This document shows positions 52,989-62,114 of a DNA stretch of 64,000 nt, in pieces. Origin of the DNA: Pseudomonas azerbaijanoccidentalis (GTDB lineage: Bacteria > Pseudomonadota > Gammaproteobacteria > Pseudomonadales > Pseudomonadaceae); NCBI RefSeq assembly GCF_019145495.1, contig NZ_JAHSTU010000005.1, forward strand, positions 352,237 through 416,236. The letters run 5' to 3'. Every line of letters starts with the position of its first letter. Position 1 is the stretch's first letter. The notes beneath the pieces are model-generated. The model had not been told where the DNA came from. It saw only the letters and a list, made by a program, of their open reading frames with translations, and ran no database searches. The position numbers and the translations under genes are program-made.

Positions 52989-53612
52989 ATGTCCAACGCA
53001 GCCTACCCGCTTGATCGAACCGCTTACCTGCTGGTCGATCCCTACAACGATTTCCTGTCCGAAGGCGGCAAAATCTTCCCCCTGCTCGAACCCATCGCCA
53101 ACCAGGTCGGCCTGCTCGATAACCTGCGCAGCCTCGACCGCACCGTCCGCGCCCTCGACATCCAGGTGGTCATCGTACCGCACCGTCGCTGGGAACAAGG
53201 CGACTACGAAAACTGGGATCACCCGAGCCCTACCCAATGCAAGATCCAGCACATGCACCACTTCGCACGCGGCGAATGGGGCGGCGAATGGCATCCCGAT
53301 TTTGCGCCGCAGGACGGCGACATCATCGTTCAGGAGCATTGGGGTTCCAGCGGCTTTGCCAATACCGACCTGGATTTCCGGCTCAAGCAGAAAGGCATTA
53401 CCCACGTGATCATCGTCGGCCTGCTCGCCAACACCTGCATCGAAGCCACTGCCCGTTACGCACAAGAGCTCGGCTACCACGTCACCCTGGTGCGCGACGC
53501 TACCGCCGCTTTCAAGCCGGAAATGATGCACGCCGCCCATGAACTCAACGGCCCGACGTACGCCCATTCGATTGTGACGACCGAGCAACTGATCGCCACC
53601 CTCAAGTCGTGA
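52989..53612 (+). CDS. Isochorismatase-family cysteine hydrolase
   Basis: 207 residues. The nucleophilic Cys is in VGLLANTCIEATARYAQELG (about residue 150), with an Asp near the start (YLLVDPYNDFLS, about residue 16). The family hydrolyses amides or vinyl ethers such as nicotinamide, N-carbamoyl compounds or isochorismate. Gene is divergent from HxlR and followed after 7 bases by an aldehyde dehydrogenase gene, so a short two-step amide-then-aldehyde route is possible. Substrate unknown. Confidence 0.88.
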   Translation: MSNAAYPLDRTAYLLVDPYNDFLSEGGKIFPLLEPIANQVGLLDNLRSLDRTVRALDIQVVIVPHRRWEQGDYENWDHPSPTQCKIQHMHHFARGEWGGEWHPDFAPQDGDIIVQEHWGSSGFANTDLDFRLKQKGITHVIIVGLLANTCIEATARYAQELGYHVTLVRDATAAFKPEMMHAAHELNGPTYAHSIVTTEQLIATLKS

Positions 53613-53619
53613 GCTGAAA

Positions 53620-55185
53620 ATGAAACTGACCGGAAACCTGTTAATCGGCGCCAACGAAGTCCCCGCCAGTGCCGGGACCATGAAAGCGCTTAATCCCTCG
53701 ACCAATCAGCTCATCGAGCCGGACTTCGCCTTCGGTGGCGTGGTGGAAGTGGACATGGCGGCAAACCTCGCCGACGAAGCGTTCGATCAGTACAGCCATA
53801 CCTCGCTGACTGAACGGGCAGCGTTCCTCGAGCGCATCGCCGATAACCTCGATACAGTCGCCCTGCCCTTGGCAGCACGGGCCGCGCTGGAAACCGGCCT
53901 GCCCGAGGCGCAACTTCAGGGCGAAGCGGCGAAGGCCGCCACCCAGTTTCGCCAGTTCGCCGATGTGGTGCGCAAAGGCCGGTTCCTGCAACTGGCTATC
54001 GACCCGGCGCAGCCTGATCGCCAACCGCGACCGCGCATGGACCACCGTTTGCAGAAAATCGCCCTCGGCCCGGTGGCGATATTCGGCGCGAGTAACTTTC
54101 CCATCAGTTACTCGGTGGCCGGTGGCGATACCGCTTCGGCACTGGCGGCGGGCGCGACGGTGATCGTCAAGGCTCACAACGCCCACCCTGGCGCCTCGGA
54201 AATTCAGGCCAGGGCCATTCGCAAAGCAGTGCAGGACAGCGGCTTGCCGGAAGGCGTGTTCTCCATGGTGCGGGGCGGTGGCAATGCCATCGGCGAAGCG
54301 TTGGTCGACCATCCGCTGATCAAGGCCGTGACCTTCACCGGTTCCGAACAAGGAGGCATGGCACTGTATCGCCGCGCCCAACTGCGCCCCGACCCGATCC
54401 CGGTGTTTACCGAGATGACCAGTGTTAACCCGACGTTCATCCTGCCCCAGGCATTGGCTGTTCGCGGTGCACAGATTGGCGACGGGTTTACCGAACGCAT
54501 GTTGGTCAACGTCGGCCAGGCCTGTCTCAAACCGGCGATCCTGATTGCAATCGAAGGCACCGGATTCGACGCCATGCGCACGGCCATGATCCAACGGGTG
54601 GCAGATGCGCCGGCACGTCCGATGTTGACGCCGGGTATTCACGCGTCCTACCTCAGCGGTCTGGACCAACTGCAAAGCGCGGGTGCCCAGCCTGTCGTCG
54701 AGGGCTTGTCGGCGGTGGCGGATCTCGATGGTCAGTCAGCCTTGCTGGAAGTGGACGGCGAACGTTTCCTCGGCGAGTCGGCACTCGCACATGAAGTGTT
54801 TGGTCCGGCAGCGCTGCTGGTGAAGGTCAAGGATGAGGCGCAAATGCTCGCAGTCGCTCGCGCGCTGCCCGGTCAGCTCAGCGCGGCAATGCATCTGGAA
54901 GAGGAAGATTTCGATCTGGCCCGGCAACTACTGCCGATTCTGGAACGGCGGACCGGGCGGATTGTGGTCAACGCCTTTGCCCATCCGCAGGAAGTGTCAT
55001 ACGCGACCATTCACGGCGGACCGTTTCCGGCATCGTCAGACAGCCGCTTCACCTCTGTGGGCATGACGTCGATCGAACGCTTTTTGCGTCCGTTGACCTA
55101 TCAGGGCTTCCCTGACGCGCTGTTGCCCGAGGTCCTACGAGACAGCAACCCCCTCGGCGTGCCGCGCAGCGTGGACGGTCAGTAA
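53620..55185 (+). CDS. NADP-type aldehyde dehydrogenase (2,5-dioxovalerate dehydrogenase-like)
   Basis: 521 residues. Family marks are GPVAIFGASNFPISYSVAGG, the general base Glu in VFTEMTSVNPTF, the catalytic Cys in NVGQACLKPAIL and EVFGPAALLV. This subgroup includes alpha-ketoglutarate semialdehyde dehydrogenase and broad aldehyde dehydrogenases. The Cys is followed by LKPA rather than the common TNPG, so substrate range may be changed. Second gene of the HxlR-linked pair. Confidence 0.9.
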   Translation: MKLTGNLLIGANEVPASAGTMKALNPSTNQLIEPDFAFGGVVEVDMAANLADEAFDQYSHTSLTERAAFLERIADNLDTVALPLAARAALETGLPEAQLQGEAAKAATQFRQFADVVRKGRFLQLAIDPAQPDRQPRPRMDHRLQKIALGPVAIFGASNFPISYSVAGGDTASALAAGATVIVKAHNAHPGASEIQARAIRKAVQDSGLPEGVFSMVRGGGNAIGEALVDHPLIKAVTFTGSEQGGMALYRRAQLRPDPIPVFTEMTSVNPTFILPQALAVRGAQIGDGFTERMLVNVGQACLKPAILIAIEGTGFDAMRTAMIQRVADAPARPMLTPGIHASYLSGLDQLQSAGAQPVVEGLSAVADLDGQSALLEVDGERFLGESALAHEVFGPAALLVKVKDEAQMLAVARALPGQLSAAMHLEEEDFDLARQLLPILERRTGRIVVNAFAHPQEVSYATIHGGPFPASSDSRFTSVGMTSIERFLRPLTYQGFPDALLPEVLRDSNPLGVPRSVDGQ

Positions 55186-55221
55186 CAGCCCTTCAAAGTC
55201 CGGCGCAACGCAATCGCAGGT

Positions 55222-56289
55222 TTACAACTGCAGTGCCGGGCTTTGATGCAGGGCTTGCACTTGATTGCGACCGTTGCGCTTGGCTTCATACAACGCGTCG
55301 TCGGCGCGGGTCACCAGGCTTTCCAGGTTGTCGCAGGGCTCGGCGAAGGCGACACCGAAAGACGCGGTGATGGTATCGAGCACCGTGTCGGTGCCACGCG
55401 CCTTGATCCGCAACGATTGCACTTTCAGGCGCAGCTGTTCGGCGTAGGCGCGGGCGCGGGCCAGATCGGCGCAGCCTTCCAGCACGACGCAGAACTCCTC
55501 CCCGCCGTAACGTCCGGCGAACGCATGGGCTGGCAGCGCGCCGCGCAACACCTGCCCGACGTGCTGCAAAACGCGATCGCCCAAGGGGTGGCCGTACTGA
55601 TCGTTGAACTGCTTGAAATGGTCGATGTCCAGCATCACCAGCGCTACTCGCCGGGAGGCCTTGCCCAGCGCCTGCTCCAGCAAGCGCGTAAACGCGGTGC
55701 GGTTGAGCAGTTCGGTCAAGCCATCGAGGGTCGCGGCCCGTTGGGCGCGTTCCAGCTTGTCGCGCAGGGTCTTGATTTCGTTTTGCGCCGACTGCAACTG
55801 GCCGAGGAAGCGCTCCTGCTGGCTCTGCATCACGCGGGTGCTCTGCTGCAGCTCACTGAGAATGCCCGGCAAACGGTCGCTGACCGGTTCGTCGAGCATT
55901 TCCAGGCACTGCCCCAAGCGGTTCTGGAAGGTCTGGCTGCCCATCACGCTGCGCGAAACGTCACGCTCCATACCATCAACCAGACTGAAGACCTGTTGCT
56001 GCTCGGCGCGAGCGTCTTCGAGTTCGTCACGAATGATGTATTCGCGAAACAGCCGGGACGCGGATTCCGGCGGGCAACCGTCGAAGTCGCGGAGAACCCT
56101 GTCCAGGTGCCGGTTGAGCTCCGGATCCTGACCTTTGCTGTAGGTGTACCAGAGTGCGTAATGCACAGGATTGGGCGGAATGTTATGGCGAACCATCAAA
56201 GGAACGGCTTGCTTGAGCAACGCCGCCGCCTCGCGGGAGTCTTCCGGATACAGCGCTAGAACATTCGCACGCGATTCTGATTGGCTCAT
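55222..56289 (-). CDS. Diguanylate cyclase (GGDEF)
   Basis: About 355 residues, soluble. The N-terminal alpha-helical region with coiled coil (about 1-180) has no known sensor; the C-terminal GGDEF domain has DGLTELLNRTAF, MLDIDHFKQFND and active-site YGGEEF near residue 260. I see no RxxD inhibitory site at the expected place, so feedback inhibition may be absent. ATG 56289 is preferred over ATG 56319 (10 more residues), but neither ribosome site is strong. It makes c-di-GMP, opposing the HD-GYP enzyme encoded earlier. Confidence 0.9.
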   Translation of the reverse strand: MSQSESRANVLALYPEDSREAAALLKQAVPLMVRHNIPPNPVHYALWYTYSKGQDPELNRHLDRVLRDFDGCPPESASRLFREYIIRDELEDARAEQQQVFSLVDGMERDVSRSVMGSQTFQNRLGQCLEMLDEPVSDRLPGILSELQQSTRVMQSQQERFLGQLQSAQNEIKTLRDKLERAQRAATLDGLTELLNRTAFTRLLEQALGKASRRVALVMLDIDHFKQFNDQYGHPLGDRVLQHVGQVLRGALPAHAFAGRYGGEEFCVVLEGCADLARARAYAEQLRLKVQSLRIKARGTDTVLDTITASFGVAFAEPCDNLESLVTRADDALYEAKRNGRNQVQALHQSPALQL

Positions 56290-56531
56290 GGCATCACTGT
56301 AGTTATTAATCGATGGCATTCAGACGACGCGCAGAGCATACCGATACCCCCGACAAACGGCTATCCCGCTTTGGTTTGGGAAGTAACGGGCACATGGCAA
56401 TTCCTACAAAATTTTCATGCTGAAGCACAACAATCAACATTATTTGCCACAAAAAGATGTCACAATGACATTACACCACTGCCGTACAGATTCGGCAGTC
56501 ACGAAAAACGTCGGCCGCGTGAGAAAACGCC

Positions 56532-56729
56532 ATGTCCCTGAAAGCGCTGTTCATTTACTGGCCACTGTTGTCCATCGCCACGGCCGCCGTGCTGTGTCGC
56601 CTGATTCACAAAGCCAAACTGGCGGATCGGGCAATGCAAGCACAACAGCGAGACTCCGCGACTCGCGATTGCAGGGTCGGGGTTCAGCGTTCGCACAGTG
56701 ATGATGACTCGGATCGCCTTGCGGCGTAA
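56532..56729 (+). CDS. Small putative membrane protein
   Basis: 65 residues. One transmembrane segment near the N-terminus (ALFIYWPLLSIATAAVLC) and a polar tail rich in Asp, Arg and Ser. GAGA lies 8 bases before the ATG, and a terminator follows 27 bases after the stop, both of which support a real gene. Divergent from the diguanylate cyclase gene. No family is recognised. Confidence 0.5.
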   Translation: MSLKALFIYWPLLSIATAAVLCRLIHKAKLADRAMQAQQRDSATRDCRVGVQRSHSDDDSDRLAA

Positions 56730-56755
56730 TCCGAGGGTTTTACAACATCGCGCAT

Positions 56756-56787
56756 AAAAAAACCGGCCTGTTCAGGCCGGTTTTTTT
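56756..56787. terminator. Bidirectional terminator
   Basis: AACCGGCC and GGCCGGTT stem with A-run before and T-run after, between the small membrane gene and the convergent ybdD gene. Confidence 0.9.
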
Positions 56788-56793
56788 ATTCAC

Positions 56794-56991
56794 TCAACAA
56801 CACTTCGGTCCAGCCTTACTGCCGTAACGGGCCTCCTGGCGTTCGCGAAAGAACGCCTCGTAGTCCATCAGCGGCTTGTCCGGGTGCTTGGTCTGCATGT
56901 GCTCGACGTAGTTGTCGTAGTCGGGCATGCCCACCATCAGGCGTGCGGCCTGACCGAGGTATTTGCCCAGACGACTCAGGTCATTGAACAT
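56794..56991 (-). CDS. ybdD: YbdD/YjiX-family small protein (CstA partner)
   Basis: 65 residues: LGKYLGQAARLMVGMPDYDN, YVEHMQTKHPDKPLMDYEAF and FFRERQEARYG are the DUF466 (YbdD/YjiX) signature. The C-terminus ends KCC. The family gene almost always follows cstA or btsT, as here (2-base gap), and is presumed to help the transporter; its role is not proven. Confidence 0.93.
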   Translation of the reverse strand: MFNDLSRLGKYLGQAARLMVGMPDYDNYVEHMQTKHPDKPLMDYEAFFRERQEARYGSKAGPKCC

Positions 56992-56993
56992 GA

Positions 56994-59051
56994 TCAGGCA
57001 TCCGGCAGCGCTTGGTATGGCGCTTCTTTATCCGTGCGTTCCTTGGTGCCCCAGGCGGCGACGCCGACTTTGAGGGCAAAGAACAGGATGCTGAACACCA
57101 CGAACAGAAACAAAGCGGTCAGCGTTGCGTTGGTGTAGGCGTTGAAAATCACGTGCTGCATCTGATCAACGCTCTTCGCCGGGGCCAGCACCTGACCATT
57201 GGCCAGCGCATCGCTGTACTTCTTGGCCAAGGCCAGGAAGCCGATTGCCGGATTGGCGTCGAACAGCTTGATGAAGCCCGCGGTTGTGGTGCAGATCAAC
57301 AGCCAAACGGCCGGCAGCAACGTCACCCAGACATAACGCTGACGTTTCATCTTGATCAGCACGACAGTGCCAAGCATCAACGCGATACCGGCCAGCATCT
57401 GGTTAGAGATACCGAACAGCGGCCACAGGGTATTGATGCCGCCCAGTGGGTCGATCACGCCTTGGTACAACAGGTAACCCCACATCGCCACGCAACCTGC
57501 GGTGGCCACCAGGTTGGCGGTCCAGGATTCGGTGCGTTTCAGCGCCGGCACGAACGAGCCGAGCAAGTCCTGCAGCATGAAGCGACCGGCACGGGTACCG
57601 GCGTCTACCGCGGTCAGGATGAACAGCGCTTCGAACAGGATCGCGAAGTGGTACCAGAACGCCATGGTGTTTTCACCCGGCAACACACTGTGCAGGATCT
57701 GCGCGATACCGACCGCCAGGGTCGGCGCACCACCGGCACGGGCCAGGATGGTGGTTTCGCCGATGTCATGGGCGACTGCCTGCAGCGCTTCCGGGGTGAT
57801 TGCAAAGCCCCAGCTGCTGACGGTTTGCGCGACGGTCACAGCATCGGCACCGACGACGGCGGCCGGACTGTTCATGGCGAAGTACACACCCGGATCGATC
57901 ACCGAGGCAGCTACCATGGCCATGATCGCCACGAACGATTCCATCAGCATGCCGCCGTAACCGATGTAGCGGGCATGACCTTCACTGGCCAGCAACTTCG
58001 GCGTGGTACCGGAAGCAATCAGCGAGTGGAAACCGGAGACCGCGCCACAGGCGATGGTGATGAACAGGAACGGGAACAGACCGCCCTTCCATACCGGACC
58101 GGTGCCATCGACGAATTGGGTCAACGCCGGCATTCTCAACTCCGGCATGGTCACCAGAATACCGATGGCCAGGGCGACGATGGTGCCGATTTTCAGGAAC
58201 GTGGAGAGGTAGTCACGTGGTGCCAGAATCAGCCATACCGGCAGAACCGCAGCGACAAACCCGTAGCCGATCAGCATCCAGGTAATTTGCACGCCGGTGA
58301 AGCTGAAGGCCTTGGCCCACACTGGATCGGCAGCAATCTGCCCGCCCAACCAGATCGAACCCAGCAGCAGCAATACGCCGATGACGGAAATTTCACCAAT
58401 ACGGCCCGGACGGATGTAGCGCATGTAGATGCCCATGAACATCGCGATCGGAATAGTCGCCATGACGGTGAACATGCCCCACGGGCTTTCAGCCAGAGCC
58501 TTCACCACGATCAGCGCCAGCACCGCGAGGATGATGATCATGATCAGGAAGCAGCCGAACAGCGCGATGGTGCCGGGGATGCGGCCCATTTCTTCCCGGA
58601 CCATGTCGCCCAGGGAGCGACCGTTGCGGCGGGTGGACATGAACAGGACCATGAAGTCCTGAACGGCACCGGCCAGCACCACGCCGGCGATCAGCCACAA
58701 CGTGCCGGGCAGATACCCCATTTGCGCCGCCAACACCGGACCGACCAGCGGCCCCGCGCCGGCAATGGCCGCAAAGTGGTGACCAAAAAGCACGTGTTTG
58801 TTGGTCGGCACGTAGTCCAGACCATCGTTATTGAGTACAGCGGGAGTGGCGCGATTGGGGTCCAGCTGCATCACCTTGTTGGCGATGAACAGGCTGTAAT
58901 AGCGGTAGGCAACGAGATAGATGGCAACAGCTGCGACTACGATCCACAGGGCGTTGATCGCTTCGCCGCGGCGCAAGGCCACGACACTCAGCGCAATCGC
59001 TCCCAGGACAGCCACGGCAAACCAGCCGAGGTGTTTAGCCAGACGGGGCAT
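56994..59051 (-). CDS. cstA: CstA-family pyruvate/carbon starvation transporter
   Basis: 685 residues with about 16-18 transmembrane helices. CstA marks are FGHHFAAIAGAGPLVGPVLA, AGAVQDFMVLFMSTRRNGRS and SGFHSLIASGTTPKLLASEG. Members import pyruvate (BtsT/CstA) or peptides in starving cells. It is transcribed away from a two-component system, with a cluster of CTACGTAG sites between, so control by that system is likely. ybdD follows immediately. Confidence 0.94.
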   Translation of the reverse strand: MPRLAKHLGWFAVAVLGAIALSVVALRRGEAINALWIVVAAVAIYLVAYRYYSLFIANKVMQLDPNRATPAVLNNDGLDYVPTNKHVLFGHHFAAIAGAGPLVGPVLAAQMGYLPGTLWLIAGVVLAGAVQDFMVLFMSTRRNGRSLGDMVREEMGRIPGTIALFGCFLIMIIILAVLALIVVKALAESPWGMFTVMATIPIAMFMGIYMRYIRPGRIGEISVIGVLLLLGSIWLGGQIAADPVWAKAFSFTGVQITWMLIGYGFVAAVLPVWLILAPRDYLSTFLKIGTIVALAIGILVTMPELRMPALTQFVDGTGPVWKGGLFPFLFITIACGAVSGFHSLIASGTTPKLLASEGHARYIGYGGMLMESFVAIMAMVAASVIDPGVYFAMNSPAAVVGADAVTVAQTVSSWGFAITPEALQAVAHDIGETTILARAGGAPTLAVGIAQILHSVLPGENTMAFWYHFAILFEALFILTAVDAGTRAGRFMLQDLLGSFVPALKRTESWTANLVATAGCVAMWGYLLYQGVIDPLGGINTLWPLFGISNQMLAGIALMLGTVVLIKMKRQRYVWVTLLPAVWLLICTTTAGFIKLFDANPAIGFLALAKKYSDALANGQVLAPAKSVDQMQHVIFNAYTNATLTALFLFVVFSILFFALKVGVAAWGTKERTDKEAPYQALPDA

Positions 59052-59163
59052 AGAGGGTCTCCTGCCACAGCCAGTGAACTGCGGCGGTAATTTTTATAAT
59101 TGTGTCCGCTGTGCGGAGCTGGCCCAATATCCGCGCATGCCGTCCACAAATAAATCCGCGTTA

Positions 59164-59196
59164 CTACGTACGTAGCGCCTACGTAGTTCTACGTAG
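59164..59196. promoter_or_regulatory. CTACGTAG site array between cstA and sensor kinase
   Basis: CTACGTACGTAG (59164-59175), CTACGTAG (59179-59186) and CTACGTAG (59189-59196): perfect palindromes, the last two with a 10-base period. Very likely binding sites of the adjacent NarL-type regulator or another local factor. Confidence 0.65.
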
Positions 59197-59207
59197 ACAA
59201 CACTCCC

Positions 59208-59295
59208 GTAGGAGCTGCCGAAGGCTGCGATCTTTTGATTTTTTAAAGCCGCACCGCAGAAAGATCAAAAGATCGCAGCCTTCGGCAGCTCCTAC
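59208..59295. repeat. REP doublet, 32-base inverted arms
   Basis: GTAGGAGCTGCCGAAGGCTG starts the left arm (59208-59239); the right arm (59264-59295) is its exact inverse. Together with the site array it fills the 339-bp cstA-kinase gap. Confidence 0.88.
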
Positions 59296-59390
59296 AGGGA
59301 CCGGAGTTCGATGGTCATTCCGTCCACCAGCGCTACAGGCCAGGCGTATCTTTGGCATATGATCCCGACCCTTCGCGCGCAGGAGTCAGC

Positions 59391-60758
59391 ATGCAACTCA
59401 AACACAAGATCGTCGCCCTCGGGATTCTGCCGCTGGTGCTGGCCATTGCCGTCATTTGCGCGCTGGTGATTTCCCTGAATCGCCAACTCGGTGATCAGCA
59501 GGCTCAGTTGATCGAAGACAGCATTCTGGCGAGCAAACGCGCGGAACTGAAAAACTACGTCGAAATGGCGCAAAGCCTGATCGAGCCGCTTTACGACGAC
59601 GGTCACGGTGACGTCCACGCCCAGCAAAAAGTGCTCGAAGAGCTGCGCAAACTCAGCTTCGGTATCAACGGCTACTTCTTCGTGTACGACCACGAGGGCC
59701 GCAGCCTGATGCACGCGCGCCAGTCGGACCTGGTGGGCAAATACCTCTGGGATATGAAAGACCCCCATGGCCTGCCGGTGATCCAGGCGCTGCTCAAAAG
59801 TGCGCAGTCGGGCGAAGGTTTTCAACGCTATGCCTGGAACAAACCGTCCTCCGGTCAAGTGACCGACAAACTGGCCTACGTGGTGATGCTCGATCGCTGG
59901 GGCTGGATGCTCGGCACCGGCATCTACCTCGAAGACGTCGAGCGCGCCACCCAGCAAGCCCGAGACGAAGTGGCGATGGGCATCCGCAAGACCATGATGG
60001 CGATTGCCGTGGTCGCCCTCGTCGCGGTGCTGTTCGTGTTTGCCACCGGCATGACCCTTAACGTCAGCGAGCACCGTTTGGCGGACAAAAAACTGCAACG
60101 CCTGACCCAGCGTATCGTCAGCCTCCAGGAAGAAGAACGCTCACGGGTGTCCCGCGAGCTGCACGACGGCATCAGCCAGGTACTCGTATCGATCAAGTTT
60201 CAATTCGAACTGGCCAGCCATTTGCTGGAAAACGGTCAGGCTCACGACAAAGGCCTGGGCACGTTGAGAGACGCCACCGAACGCCTGGGCGAAGCGATTG
60301 GCGAGGTGCGTAGCCTGTCCCACGATTTGCGTTCATCCTTGCTCGACACGCTCGGCCTATCGGCGGCGATTGGCCAACTGGCCGCTGAATTCGAGCAACG
60401 CAGCGGGCTGACGGTGACCTACAACGACAACGAGTTCGACTGCCAATTGGTCGATGGCGCCGCTGTTTCGCTGTTCCGCATCGTGCAGGAAGGCCTGACC
60501 AATATCGAACGTCACGCCGGGGCAAAAAACGTTTCCATTACACTGCGCGGCTGTGAACAGTCGGTTCGGCTGACAGTGGTCGATGACGGCGTGGGGTTTA
60601 ACGTCGCTCAGGTCGAACGCCGTCACAGCGGTATCGGTTTGCGCAACATCCGTGAACGCGTCGAACATTTTGGTGGTCGCTTCGAGTTGACCTCCGCGGC
60701 GGGCCACAGTGAGCTGGACGTTTTATTACCAATGCGACTGCCCACGAGCAAACGCTGA
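59391..60758 (+). CDS. Sensor histidine kinase, NarX/UhpB class with Cache sensor
   Basis: 455 residues. TM1 is at residues 12-30, a single-Cache-type periplasmic domain follows (31-205, with INGYFFVYDHEGRSLMHA and RWGWMLGTGIYLEDVE), then TM2 (207-230), HisKA_3 with His258 (SRVSRELHDGISQVLVSIK) and HATPase (GLTNIERHAGAKN, GIGLRNIRERVEHFGG). AGGAG lies five bases before the ATG. Cache sensors of this kind bind small carboxylates; next to cstA, pyruvate or a related acid is an attractive ligand. Partner regulator follows. Confidence 0.93.
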   Translation: MQLKHKIVALGILPLVLAIAVICALVISLNRQLGDQQAQLIEDSILASKRAELKNYVEMAQSLIEPLYDDGHGDVHAQQKVLEELRKLSFGINGYFFVYDHEGRSLMHARQSDLVGKYLWDMKDPHGLPVIQALLKSAQSGEGFQRYAWNKPSSGQVTDKLAYVVMLDRWGWMLGTGIYLEDVERATQQARDEVAMGIRKTMMAIAVVALVAVLFVFATGMTLNVSEHRLADKKLQRLTQRIVSLQEEERSRVSRELHDGISQVLVSIKFQFELASHLLENGQAHDKGLGTLRDATERLGEAIGEVRSLSHDLRSSLLDTLGLSAAIGQLAAEFEQRSGLTVTYNDNEFDCQLVDGAAVSLFRIVQEGLTNIERHAGAKNVSITLRGCEQSVRLTVVDDGVGFNVAQVERRHSGIGLRNIRERVEHFGGRFELTSAAGHSELDVLLPMRLPTSKR

Positions 60759-60786
60759 TTACCAGAACACAAGAGTGAAGCCTTGC

Positions 60787-61419
60787 ATGAACCTGCCCTC
60801 CCCGATCCGCGTCGCCCTGGTCGACGATCACTCCCTGGTCCGCGACGGCATCAAGGCGCTGCTGGCCGTCATGTCGCCACTGGAAATGGTCGGCGAAGCG
60901 GAAAACGGCGCGCAGGCCATCGAAATGGTCGGACGCTGCCAGCCGGACTTGCTGCTGGTGGACATCAGCCTGCCGGACATGAACGGCCTCGAGCTGACCC
61001 GCGTGCTGCGCAGTCAGTACCCGTCACTCAAGGTGCTGGTGCTGAGCATGTACGACAATTACGAGTACGTCAGTGAATCGGTGCGTTCCGGTGCCAGCGG
61101 CTATGTGCTAAAGAACGCTCCGTCACGGGAGATCATCGCCGCCATCGAAGCCATCACCAGCGGCGGCACGTTCTACAGCGCTGAAATCGCCCAGCGTTTA
61201 ATCGCCGACAAGAACACCGACAACGAGCTGACGCCCCGGGAAAGCCAGGTGCTCTCGAAGATGGCGCAAGGTCTGAACAACAAGGAAATGGCCCGGGAAC
61301 TGGACATCAGCGTACGCACGGTGGAAACCCATCGGCTGAGCATTCGCCGCAAACTCAACATCGACAAGCCGGCGGCGCTGGTCAAATACGCCCTGGATCA
61401 CGGGCTTATTTCTCGCTAG
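60787..61419 (+). CDS. NarL/LuxR-type response regulator
   Basis: 210 residues. Receiver domain with VALVDDHSLVRDG, phosphoacceptor Asp59 (LLLVDISLPD) and Lys in YVLKNA; C-terminal LuxR HTH near 147-205 (LTPRESQVLSKMAQGLNNKE, ISVRTVETHRLSIRRKL). It is encoded 28 bases after the kinase gene. The CTACGTAG array before the kinase gene and cstA is the probable target, which would give autoregulation plus cstA control. Confidence 0.94.
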   Translation: MNLPSPIRVALVDDHSLVRDGIKALLAVMSPLEMVGEAENGAQAIEMVGRCQPDLLLVDISLPDMNGLELTRVLRSQYPSLKVLVLSMYDNYEYVSESVRSGASGYVLKNAPSREIIAAIEAITSGGTFYSAEIAQRLIADKNTDNELTPRESQVLSKMAQGLNNKEMARELDISVRTVETHRLSIRRKLNIDKPAALVKYALDHGLISR

Positions 61420-61444
61420 CCCCCAGTTTGTAATCACAAACCCT

Positions 61445-61470
61445 GTAGGAGCGAGCCTGCTCGCGCCTAC
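61445..61470. repeat. Single REP element
   Basis: GTAGGAGCGAGCCTGCTCGC followed by GCCTAC: hairpin just after the response-regulator gene. Confidence 0.8.
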
Positions 61471-61587
61471 GGGGTCGCAACCATTGACTGCGTCAATAGT
61501 CACCATTAACTCAATGAAGTTCTCTTAAAAAATCCACGGCGTAACATCAGCTCCATACCAACCAACAACACCCCGGAGCACACGATC

Positions 61588-62028
61588 ATGAAACGCCAAA
61601 CCATCCTCAGCATCGCTTTCTCGATCTTCGCCGTTAACGCTTTTGCCGCCACCTCTGCTCAACCTGTCGTCGCTGAAGGCGGCTCGGATCGACTGATTGA
61701 AAGTCGTGTGGCTGAAGGTGGTTCGGATCGTCTGATTGAAAATCGTGTCGCTGCCGATGGTTCGGATCGTTTGAAAGGCAACGAAGTGGCCGCTGATGGC
61801 TCCGACCGCCTGCAAGGCAACACCGTCGCTGCCGATGGCTCCGACCGTCTGCAAGGCAACACCGTTGCTGCCGATGGCTCCGACCGCCTGCAAGGCAACA
61901 CCGTCGCTGCCGATGGCTCCGACCGTCTGCAAGGCAACACCGTTGCTGCCGATGGCTCCGACCGCCTGCAAGGCAACACCGTTGCTGCCGATGGCTCCGA
62001 CCGCCTGCAAGGCAACACTGTCGCCTGA
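61588..62028 (+). CDS. Secreted protein of nine 13-residue SDRL repeats
   Basis: 146 residues: signal peptide (1-20, VNAFAATSA) then nearly pure tandem repeats. Three divergent units (AEGGSDRLIESRV, AEGGSDRLIENRV, AADGSDRLKGNEV) are followed by six almost identical AADGSDRLQGNTV units. The 39-bp DNA units alternate between two codon variants, forming a 78-bp higher-order unit. Relatives in Pseudomonas are, as I recall, sometimes named phage infection protein, without a proven role. No cysteine, no membrane anchor. Terminator follows; no operon partner. Confidence 0.85.
   Translation: MKRQTILSIAFSIFAVNAFAATSAQPVVAEGGSDRLIESRVAEGGSDRLIENRVAADGSDRLKGNEVAADGSDRLQGNTVAADGSDRLQGNTVAADGSDRLQGNTVAADGSDRLQGNTVAADGSDRLQGNTVAADGSDRLQGNTVA
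61754..62026 (+). repeat. 39-bp tandem repeat array (coding)
   Basis: Seven consecutive 39-bp units with nearly constant core GCTGCCGATGGCTCCGACCG. GTC/CGT and GTT/CGC variants alternate, pointing to recent duplication of a pair of units. Confidence 0.85.
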
Positions 62029-62054
62029 ACATATTGCGACACCGTAACACCCAC

Positions 62055-62086
62055 AAAAAACCCGGCCTGATCAGCCGGGTTTTTTT
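62055..62086. terminator. Bidirectional terminator
   Basis: AAACCCGGC and GCCGGGTTT around a 7-base loop, A-run left and T-run right, shared by the repeat-protein gene and the convergent binding-protein gene. Confidence 0.9.
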
Positions 62087-62114
62087 ATGGTTTTTTTAGG
62101 CGAATAAAGGCAAC

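Noticed and set aside
57012..59090. 692-codon plus-strand frame opposite cstA
   Set aside because: Asp/His/Gly/Gln-rich translation typical of antisense frames; cstA on the other strand is certain.
61754..62026. CRISPR-like regular repeats
   Set aside because: The 39-bp units are contiguous, without spacers, and encode an in-frame protein repeat.
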